Translations under genes and position numbers: made by a program
Part shown: positions 1-6,983 of the stretch, piece after piece
Numbering within the stretch: position 1 is the first letter of the stretch
Layout: the number at the start of each line of letters is the position of its first letter
The notes under the pieces: model-generated
Database searches by the model: none
What the model was told of the DNA's origin: nothing
Seen by the model: the letters and a program-made list of their open reading frames with translations, nothing else
Assembly: GCA_018899075.1 (NCBI GenBank)
Contig: JAHIIS010000022.1
Coordinates: forward strand, 1 to 6,983
DNA from: Candidatus Omnitrophota bacterium
GTDB taxonomy: Bacteria > Omnitrophota > Gorgyraeia > JAFGHF01
Direction of reading: 5' to 3'
DNA length: 6,983 bases

Positions 1-113
1 CGAACCCACTTGCTGATTGAACTTTTAGAGCACCTTACCTGTTTCGCAATAGCTCTTACGGACCATCCAGATCGACGAAGCTCCCTAGCAAGTTTTCTTT
101 CTTTCGCTTTCAT
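1..113 (-). CDS. Small helix-turn-helix DNA-binding protein, N-terminal part only (gene runs off the left edge)
   Basis: The minus strand reads from an ATG at 113 through 37 complete codons to the window edge without a stop. The peptide opens with a basic stretch (MKAKERKLARELRRSG). It continues as a typical helix-turn-helix: WSVRAIAKQV forms the first helices and CSKSSISKWV the recognition helix (about residues 17-37). Such modules occur in homeodomain-like, resolvase or transposase-type and HNH-linked DNA-binding proteins, and the missing C-terminus would decide which. A GGAGG ribosome binding site lies 7 nt before the ATG (121-125), and a full-consensus promoter lies just upstream, so this start is secure and the gene is its own transcription unit, separate from the atp operon. 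Whether it is a regulator or part of a mobile element cannot be seen here. Confidence 0.75.
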   Translation of the reverse strand, partial: MKAKERKLARELRRSGWSVRAIAKQVRCSKSSISKWV

Positions 114-120
114 TCTCGAA

Positions 121-125
121 CCTCC
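121..125 (-). promoter_or_regulatory. Shine-Dalgarno site of the helix-turn-helix gene
   Basis: GGAGG on the minus strand, with 7 nt (114-120) before the ATG at 113. It fixes the start codon of a reading frame that is otherwise very short within the window. Confidence 0.75.
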
Positions 126-143
126 GTATTATCTATTAAACAT

Positions 144-172
144 ATTATAATACAGAAGTTCGTATCTGTCAA
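144..172 (-). promoter_or_regulatory. Consensus housekeeping-sigma promoter for the helix-turn-helix gene
   Basis: On the minus strand a perfect -35 hexamer TTGACA (167-172) is followed by exactly 17 bp (150-166) and a perfect -10 hexamer TATAAT (144-149). This is the optimal sigma-70/sigma-A arrangement. Transcription would begin near position 137, giving a leader of about two dozen nucleotides that contains the GGAGG site. The -10 box sits inside a 10-bp palindrome, TATTATAATA (143-152). The hexamers are seen directly; promoter activity is inferred. Confidence 0.85.
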
Positions 173-217
173 TAAATTAGAGGTAATTAAATTACCATAA
201 AAACCCAAATCTGTCAA
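164..217 (-). repeat. Direct repeat TTGACAGAT, two copies 45 bp apart, one being the -35 box
   Basis: On the minus strand TTGACAGAT occurs at 209-217 and again at 164-172. The second copy contains the -35 hexamer of the helix-turn-helix promoter. The first copy, 17 bp upstream of a poor -10 candidate (TAATTT, 189-194), could be a weak second promoter or one half of a repeated regulator site. A chance repeat is possible in such an AT-rich gap. Confidence 0.35.
182..196. repeat. Perfect inverted repeat GGTAAT-TAA-ATTACC upstream of the -35 box
   Basis: Two 6-bp arms (182-187 and 191-196) flank a 3-nt centre in the gap between the DUF4416 gene and the helix-turn-helix gene, 9 bp upstream of the -35 hexamer. 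As RNA it would be a weak, AT-rich stem followed by a loose U-rich stretch, so it is a poor terminator for the atp/DUF4416 transcript. Its position next to a strong promoter makes an operator at least as plausible. The rest of the 112-nt gap (114-225) holds only the promoter, the ribosome binding site and AT-rich spacer. Confidence 0.35.
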
Positions 218-225
218 AGAAAATA

Positions 226-756
226 CTACCGCAGCTGTCTCAGGTATATCTCTCTAACCGCATTAAAGCTTTGGATATAGCCTTTGCTCCTATAGTCCGG
301 AAATGTCCAGGGCCGGGGCCGAAAGGTTCCCTGCTGAAAATGTAAGGTTACTTCGGCAAAGACGCCTTTACCCAGATAAATCCGATGCGCATAATCTTTA
401 CAGGTGGCTAACACCAGTTTGGCCGCTGAAATATATCCCGGGTCTAAATTAATGGTTCGCGAAGGGCTATTCCTCACACGACTTAGACGTTTTTCTAAAC
501 GATTGGTATATAACTTAATCTCCGCTAACTTCCGGGGGCTAATCAACCTCTGAAAGCTTAAAAATTGCCTCTTTAGATCCGGTCCCATCTCTTTTTTATA
601 ATATTCAGTATGATTAAAAGGTGTAAGCGGGCTCTGAAAGTCAAGCGGCCCGAATTTCTTTTCTAACCTGACTTTGGCCTCAATTAAAATACCTTCGCCG
701 GGAAAGATTGCTCCGATAATGAGCTTTACCGGCGAAGGTTTCATCGCCTCACTCAT
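226..756 (-). CDS. DUF4416 family protein, function unknown
   Basis: The 176-residue product has the sequence pattern of the DUF4416 family and about its usual full length. Visible conserved blocks are KLIIGAIFP (11-19), FNHTEYYKKEMG (47-58), the NLDPGY segment (103-108), the block around KDYAHRIYLGKGVFAEVTL (120-138) and WTFPDYRS (150-157). It has no signal peptide or membrane segment, so it should be cytoplasmic. No catalytic function is established for the family and none is proposed here. The ATG at 756 lies 5 nt after the atpC stop (TAA, 762-764) and has no clear Shine-Dalgarno site. A second in-frame ATG at 744 (Met5) is an alternative start, and either start would depend on translational coupling to atpC. 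The gene ends with TAG and appears to be the last cistron of the ATP synthase transcript. Confidence 0.85.
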   Translation of the reverse strand: MSEAMKPSPVKLIIGAIFPGEGILIEAKVRLEKKFGPLDFQSPLTPFNHTEYYKKEMGPDLKRQFLSFQRLISPRKLAEIKLYTNRLEKRLSRVRNSPSRTINLDPGYISAAKLVLATCKDYAHRIYLGKGVFAEVTLHFQQGTFRPRPWTFPDYRSKGYIQSFNAVREIYLRQLR

Positions 757-761
757 AGTTT

Positions 762-2428
<1,667 letters not shown>

Positions 2429-3262
2429 CTACCTAATCGCATTGGCGATTTCTACCAGCTCCCTGGTTATCCCTGTTTGCCGGGCTTTATGGTATTGCAG
2501 GGTTAATCTTTTGATTAAATCTTCGGCGTTGCGCCTGGCCTGGGTCATCGCCACCATCCGGGCCATCTCTTCGGCCGCCTTTGATTCTAAAATGGCCGCT
2601 TTAATTTCCGAGCCGACATATACAGGCAGCAACTCCTCCAGCAGCGCCTCAGTATCGGGTTCAAAAATATAATCTAAGACCATCCCTTTCTCCTCCTGTA
2701 TTTCTAAAGGCAAAAGCTGCTTCCGGAATCCCCGCCCTAACAGGTGCTGCCTGAATTTATTAAAGATAAGATAAATACTCTGTTGCTCCTCTTGATAAGA
2801 CGAAATAATCTTCTCGGTTATTCTCCGGACAAAATCCTGCATCTGGGCATCGCCGGGCAGGACTAATTCCTCAATTAAATTAAAATGCTGCCTCTTAAGA
2901 TAGGCCGCACCTTTTTTGCCGAGCGCGATAAAAGAAAGCGATTGCTCATCCTTAAGACTCTCGATCAACCGAAAAAGCTGGTTGTTAAAGCCGCCGCAAA
3001 AACCGCGCTCGGAGGAAATTAAAATCACTATGCCCATTTTGTCTTGCGCAGGCGGTTCTGCCCAAAGGTTATTGAGCTTTTTTAACCTTAAGGCGAGGCT
3101 TCCCATTACTAGCCTCTGGGCCTGGACAAAAGGCCTGAATCCGGCAACGTCTGTTTCATAGCGGCGCAGGCGGGTGGCCGCAATCACCTCCATTGCCCGG
3201 GCAATCTTGTTTATCTTTTCTATCCCCTCTCTTCGGGACTTAAGGGCCTTTAAAGTTTTCAT
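2429..3262 (-). CDS. atpG: F1Fo ATP synthase subunit gamma
   Basis: Gamma is the rotating shaft inside the alpha3-beta3 head. The 277-residue product is close to the E. coli length of 287. The N-terminal helix (residues 1-35, with INKIARAMEVIAATRLRR) and the C-terminal helix (226-277, with EEMARMVAMTQARRNAED and ITRELVEIANAI) are the two strands of the antiparallel coiled coil. The middle Rossmann-like domain carries the conserved GFCGGFNN block (87-94). The ATG follows the atpA stop after a single nucleotide and no Shine-Dalgarno site is visible, so translation probably depends on ribosomes finishing atpA. There is no sign of the extra inserts seen in photosynthetic gamma subunits. It ends with TAG, 21 nt before atpD. 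Confidence 0.96.
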   Translation of the reverse strand: MKTLKALKSRREGIEKINKIARAMEVIAATRLRRYETDVAGFRPFVQAQRLVMGSLALRLKKLNNLWAEPPAQDKMGIVILISSERGFCGGFNNQLFRLIESLKDEQSLSFIALGKKGAAYLKRQHFNLIEELVLPGDAQMQDFVRRITEKIISSYQEEQQSIYLIFNKFRQHLLGRGFRKQLLPLEIQEEKGMVLDYIFEPDTEALLEELLPVYVGSEIKAAILESKAAEEMARMVAMTQARRNAEDLIKRLTLQYHKARQTGITRELVEIANAIR

Positions 3263-3263
3263 T

Positions 3264-4778
3264 CTAAGTAGTGATAAAACGGGTCTTAAATTCTTCTATC
3301 GTCTTTGTCAAAGCCTCTTTTGTCTTTTCTGTGAGCCGCTGCTTCTGCTGAATATCCTCAATTATATCCTTCTTTTCTCTTTCTAAATAATCGAGCAACT
3401 CCTCTTCAAATCGGCCAATATCGGCTACCGCAAGGCTGTCTAAATAACCATTTACCCCGGCAAAGATTGCTGCTACCTGCAAAGCTACATCCATCGGTTT
3501 ATAGCGCGGCTGTTTAAGCAACTCCACCAGCCTCCTGCCTCGTTCCAGTTGCCCAAGAGTTGCCTTATCTAACTCTGTGCCGAATTGGGCGAAGATTTCC
3601 AGCTCCCTGAACTGGGCCAAATCCAATCTTAAGGTGCCGGCTACCTGACGCATCGCCTCAATCTGGGCAGCCCCTCCTACGCGGGAGACAGAAAGGCCTA
3701 CGTTAATCGCCGGCCTTACCCCCTGATGAAAAAGCCCGCTTTCCAGATAAATCTGTCCGTCGGTAATAGAGATGACATTGGTGGGGATATAGGTGGTTAC
3801 ATCCCCACCCTGGGTTTCAATAATCGGTATGGCCGTTAAAGAGCCCCCGCCCATATCTTCGCGCAACTTTGCCGCCCGCTCTAAAAGGCGCGAATGCGTA
3901 TAAAATATATCGCCGGGGAAGGCCTCTCTTCCCGGCGGCCGGCGCAGGAGCAAAGATAACTGACGGTAGATTCTGGCATGTTTGCTTAAATCGTCGTAAA
4001 TTACCAGGGCGTCTTTCCCCTGTTCCATAAATTCCTCGCCCATTGCGCAGGCGCTGTAAGGGGCGATGTATTGCATCGGAGCCGGCTCGCTGGCAGAAGC
4101 AGCCAGCACAATGGTGTAATCCAGGGCCCCGTAATCCTCCAGGGTCTTGACAATGCCGGCGACGGAAGAATTCTTCTGGCCGATAGCCGCATAGATACAA
4201 ATAACATCTTTTCCCTTCTGGTTAATAATCGTATCCAGCGCAATGGCGGTTTTGCCGGTCTGCCTGTCGCCGATAATCAGTTCCCTCTGGCCGCGGCCGA
4301 TAGGAATCATCGTATCGATTGCCTTAATCCCGCTCTGCAAAGGCCTTTTCACCGGCTCGCGTTTAACTACGCCGGGGGCCACTCGCTCTATGGGACGCAA
4401 TTTTTTAGTGTCGATTCTGCCTTTTCCGTCCAGGGGCTCGCCCAGCGCATTGACCACCCGGCCGATGAGGGCCTCACCCACAGGCACCTGCAGAACCTCG
4501 CCGGTAAGCCGCACCGGGTCGGCCTCTTTAATTCTTTCCGTAGGGCCGAAGATAGCGACGCCGGCGACCTCTTCTTCCAGATTCAAAATCAACCCAAAAA
4601 TCTTATGAGGGAATTCCACTAATTCGCTGGCCATAGCCCGGCGCAGGCCGTAAATTTTGGCAATCCCATCGCCTACTTCTACAACCTCGCCTACGTCGGC
4701 GATGTCCAGCCTTTCCTTAAAAGACTTTATTCTTCGGGCAATGATACTGCTTATCTCTTCGGGCCTTATTCTCTCCAT
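3264..4778 (-). CDS. atpA: F1Fo ATP synthase subunit alpha
   Basis: Alpha forms the non-catalytic nucleotide sites of F1 and supplies the arginine finger to beta. The 504-residue product has the expected length. Visible motifs are Walker A GDRQTGKT (170-177), the Walker B segment [11 protein letters not shown] with D262/D263, the [12 protein letters not shown] block (312-323), and the family signature [10 protein letters not shown] (356-365) followed by R366, which aligns with the E. coli arginine finger R376. The segment after the ETQ motif reads [12 protein letters not shown] where many bacteria have AGDVSAYIPTNV, a mild variation. The start overlaps atpH by 13 nt and has AAGGGG (4784-4789) 5 nt upstream. 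The C-terminal tail is rich in lysine and glutamate and helical, as usual. It acts with beta on the cytoplasmic face. Confidence 0.98.
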   Translation of the reverse strand: MERIRPEEISSIIARRIKSFKERLDIADVGEVVEVGDGIAKIYGLRRAMASELVEFPHKIFGLILNLEEEVAGVAIFGPTERIKEADPVRLTGEVLQVPVGEALIGRVVNALGEPLDGKGRIDTKKLRPIERVAPGVVKREPVKRPLQSGIKAIDTMIPIGRGQRELIIGDRQTGKTAIALDTIINQKGKDVICIYAAIGQKNSSVAGIVKTLEDYGALDYTIVLAASASEPAPMQYIAPYSACAMGEEFMEQGKDALVIYDDLSKHARIYRQLSLLLRRPPGREAFPGDIFYTHSRLLERAAKLREDMGGGSLTAIPIIETQGGDVTTYIPTNVISITDGQIYLESGLFHQGVRPAINVGLSVSRVGGAAQIEAMRQVAGTLRLDLAQFRELEIFAQFGTELDKATLGQLERGRRLVELLKQPRYKPMDVALQVAAIFAGVNGYLDSLAVADIGRFEEELLDYLEREKKDIIEDIQQKQRLTEKTKEALTKTIEEFKTRFITT

Positions 4779-5320
4779 TCAAGCCCCTTCATCTGGTTTC
4801 TTAAAAGCACCAGTCGTGCCTGGACTGTGCCGTCGTAGAGTCTGTGCCCTGCGTAGACTCTGGCTCCGCCGATTAGCTCCGGGTTGGTGCGCACAGACAG
4901 GTCTATGTCCCTGCGGTAAGCCCTGGCCAGTCTTTCTTTAAGAGCAGTTTTCTCGCTTGCGCCTAAAGTAAAGGCGGACTCCACAAGCACTTTCAACTTC
5001 CTGCGCAGAGAATAAATCAAATCTTTATAGATTTGGCAAATTTGGCGAAACAGATTAAAACGTCTCTTCTCTAACAAGAGAAATAAAAAGCTCACAAGCT
5101 CCTGCGAGGCCCATCCTTTTTTAAAGACCAATTCTAAAAGCGCGCTTTTTTCTTTAACGGGGATGACCGGACTCAGTAGAATCTCTCGCAGCTTAACCTG
5201 TTTGGCAAGAATTCCCTCAAACATAGTCAGCTCTATATCCAGCTGGTCAATCAAATCCGCTTCCCGGGCGCAAGCAACCAGCGCCTTGGCGTATTTATCT
5301 GCCAGAACTACTTCTTTCAC
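4766..5320 (-). CDS. atpH: F1Fo ATP synthase subunit delta (OSCP), GTG start
   Basis: Delta joins the top of the alpha3-beta3 head to the b-subunit stator. The 184-residue product shows the family pattern: an N-terminal helical domain ([11 protein letters not shown], residues 8-18; [23 protein letters not shown], 44-66) and the conserved C-terminal block [10 protein letters not shown] (146-155) followed by [16 protein letters not shown] (162-177). The length is normal (E. coli 177). The start codon is GTG at 5320, supported by GAGGG at 5326-5330 with 5-nt spacing and by the correct N-terminal pattern immediately after it. The gene overlaps the end of atpF by 26 nt and the start of atpA by 13 nt, so the three are likely translated in a coupled way. 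Confidence 0.95.
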   Translation of the reverse strand: MKEVVLADKYAKALVACAREADLIDQLDIELTMFEGILAKQVKLREILLSPVIPVKEKSALLELVFKKGWASQELVSFLFLLLEKRRFNLFRQICQIYKDLIYSLRRKLKVLVESAFTLGASEKTALKERLARAYRRDIDLSVRTNPELIGGARVYAGHRLYDGTVQARLVLLRNQMKGLEWRE

Positions 5321-5789
5321 TTATGCCCTCGGTTAATTCTTTAATCAGGCGTTTTTGGTCTTCGGATGCGAATTTGCGGCGGAGAATCTTCTCTGCTGCC
5401 TTAAGCGATAAATCTATTGCTTCGGCCTTGAGCTCTTCTTTTGCTTTTTTGGCCTGGTTAAGGATTTCCTGCTGAGAAGCGCGCAGGGTTCTCGCAGCTT
5501 CGTCCCCGGCCTGACTTATAATTTTCTGGCGCAGCTGTTCCGCCTCAAGGCCTGCCTTTTCTCTTATCTTCAGCGCCTGATTCTTTGATTCCGCCAGAAG
5601 CTGTTGAGTCCTTTCGCGCTCCTTTTCGGCAAGGCAGAGATTCTCCTGAATCTTCCGATTTGCCTCTTTAATCTCCTCAGCCCTTTTATCCAGGATGTTT
5701 AACACAGGCCGGTATAGAAATTTGAGCAAAAGACCCAAAAGAATCAGAAAACTTACAACTTCAATAATGAGGGTAGCATTCAGGCTCAT
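5295..5789 (-). CDS. atpF: F1Fo ATP synthase subunit b
   Basis: Subunit b is the peripheral stalk that holds F1 against rotation. The 164-residue product has the textbook layout: one hydrophobic membrane segment at residues 7-25 (LIIEVVSFLILLGLLLKFL), the conserved YRPVLNILDKRAEEI stretch (26-40), then a long charged alanine- and glutamate-rich coiled coil to about residue 135. The C-terminal segment (SLKAAEKILRRKF, 128-140) is the delta-binding type. Length is near E. coli b (156). There is a single b gene and no b-prime, so a homodimer is expected. The gene starts 40 nt after atpE, behind a terminator-like hairpin, and lacks a good Shine-Dalgarno site (only GGA about 11 nt upstream), which suggests lower expression than atpE. 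It overlaps atpH by 26 nt. Confidence 0.95.
   Translation of the reverse strand: MSLNATLIIEVVSFLILLGLLLKFLYRPVLNILDKRAEEIKEANRKIQENLCLAEKERERTQQLLAESKNQALKIREKAGLEAEQLRQKIISQAGDEAARTLRASQQEILNQAKKAKEELKAEAIDLSLKAAEKILRRKFASEDQKRLIKELTEGISERSSSGR
5326..5330 (-). promoter_or_regulatory. Shine-Dalgarno site supporting the GTG start of atpH
   Basis: GAGGG on the minus strand lies inside the end of atpF, 5 nt before the GTG at 5318-5320. It is what makes the GTG the best start for atpH. Confidence 0.65.
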
Positions 5790-5807
5790 AGTCTATAAAT
5801 TCCAAAC

Positions 5808-5829
5808 AAAAAGGGGCCAGGCCCCTTTT

Positions 5830-5830
<1 letters not shown>
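5808..5830 (-). terminator. Perfect GC-rich hairpin with U tract between atpE and atpF (partial terminator or processing hairpin)
   Basis: Two 11-nt arms (AAAAAGGGGCC and GGCCCCTTTTT on the minus strand) are exactly complementary around a single centre base. In RNA this folds as a stem of about 10 bp with a CUG loop. It ends in five Us and is followed by GUUU, the shape of an intrinsic terminator. It begins at the last base of the atpE stop codon and ends 18 nt before the atpF ATG. Because essential downstream subunits must still be made, it is expected to be leaky or to stabilise or process the upstream mRNA end. Being symmetrical, it would also act on antisense transcripts. Confidence 0.75.
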
Positions 5831-6844
<1,014 letters not shown>

Positions 6845-6866
<22 letters not shown>

Positions 6867-6983
6867 GTCCTCAAAGTAATGGCTATAGCAACCAATTGAA
6901 CGAGCAAGAGTCCGCCTGCTGCGCCGAGAAAGAATTCCAGCCCGATTCTGGCGCAGAGAAAAAGGACAGCCCCTATTATAGCA
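6845..6983 (-). CDS. atpI: Probable ATP synthase subunit I, C-terminal end only (gene runs off the right edge)
   Basis: Reading the minus strand in the frame that begins at 6982 gives 45 residues and a TAA stop at 6845-6847. The peptide is strongly hydrophobic: a segment AIIGAVLFLCARIGLEFFLG followed by AAGGLLLVQLVAIAITL, then a short basic tail (RTCKIQGK). This fits the last two membrane helices of the small AtpI-type protein usually encoded just before atpB, which is thought to help assemble the c-ring and, in some bacteria, bind Mg2+. AtpI sequences are poorly conserved, so the name rests mainly on position and membrane pattern. It overlaps atpB by 22 nt. The start of the gene and the operon promoter lie outside the window. 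Confidence 0.65.

Noticed and set aside
182..196. The GGTAAT/ATTACC repeat as the terminator of the atp-DUF4416 transcript
   Set aside because: The stem is only 6 bp, AT-rich, and is not followed by a continuous U run, so it is recorded as an inverted repeat of uncertain role instead.
3817..4243. Open frames of 127 and 80 codons on the minus strand inside atpA (3817-4200 and 4001-4243)
   Set aside because: They are out-of-frame readings of the atpA coding sequence with no family resemblance; atpA itself is intact across the region.
4071..4622. A 183-codon open frame on the plus strand, and a 121-codon one at 4243-4608
   Set aside because: Both lie entirely antisense to atpA across its Walker A and nucleotide-binding region. 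They have no recognisable domain and low-complexity, arginine-, proline- and serine-rich products typical of the complement of a conserved gene.
6867..6983. atpB starting further upstream, because its frame stays open to the window edge
   Set aside because: The upstream residues in that frame are arginine- and cysteine-rich and unlike subunit a, while another frame there encodes a clear hydrophobic AtpI-like end. The ATG at 6866 also fits the family length.

Overview
The window holds an almost complete bacterial F-type (F1Fo) ATP synthase operon, all on the minus strand, so transcription runs from high to low coordinates. The order is canonical: the end of an atpI-like gene (6845-6983, cut by the window edge), then atpB (a), atpE (c), atpF (b), atpH (delta), atpA (alpha), atpG (gamma), atpD (beta) and atpC (epsilon). 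A DUF4416-family gene of unknown function (226-756) follows 5 nt after atpC as if it were a tenth cistron. Beyond a 112-nt AT-rich gap lies the start of a separate transcription unit: a small helix-turn-helix gene with its own consensus promoter, cut by the left edge.

The genes are tightly packed: overlaps of 22 nt (atpI/atpB), 26 nt (atpF/atpH), 13 nt (atpH/atpA) and 4 nt (atpD/atpC), a gap of 1 nt (atpA/atpG), and short gaps elsewhere. The one notable internal signal is a perfect GC-rich hairpin with a U tract just after the atpE stop codon. Together with a very strong ribosome binding site on atpE and a weak one on atpF, it would favour c-subunit output over the downstream subunits, as ring stoichiometry requires.

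The most telling protein is subunit c. Besides the usual ion-binding glutamate in helix 2 (E84, followed by T85, T86 and Y89) it carries a second glutamate in helix 1 (E51), exactly 33 residues earlier. This is the two-carboxylate arrangement known from the Na+-coupled Fusobacterium nucleatum rotor and it predicts Na+ coupling. Epsilon is only 77 residues and ends after the beta-sandwich, so the C-terminal helices that can inhibit ATP hydrolysis are absent. The two traits together suggest (inference) an anaerobe whose enzyme may run in both directions, making ATP from a sodium gradient or pumping Na+ at the cost of ATP.

The organism is a bacterium of moderate GC content. The DUF4416 neighbour, the short epsilon, the style of the helix-turn-helix protein and the Na+-type rotor would suit an uncultivated anaerobic lineage such as Omnitrophota or Elusimicrobiota, but that placement is an impression from protein style, not a demonstrated assignment. 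The window contains no tRNA, rRNA, CRISPR array or recognisable insertion sequence. All plus-strand open frames are antisense shadows of the atp genes.
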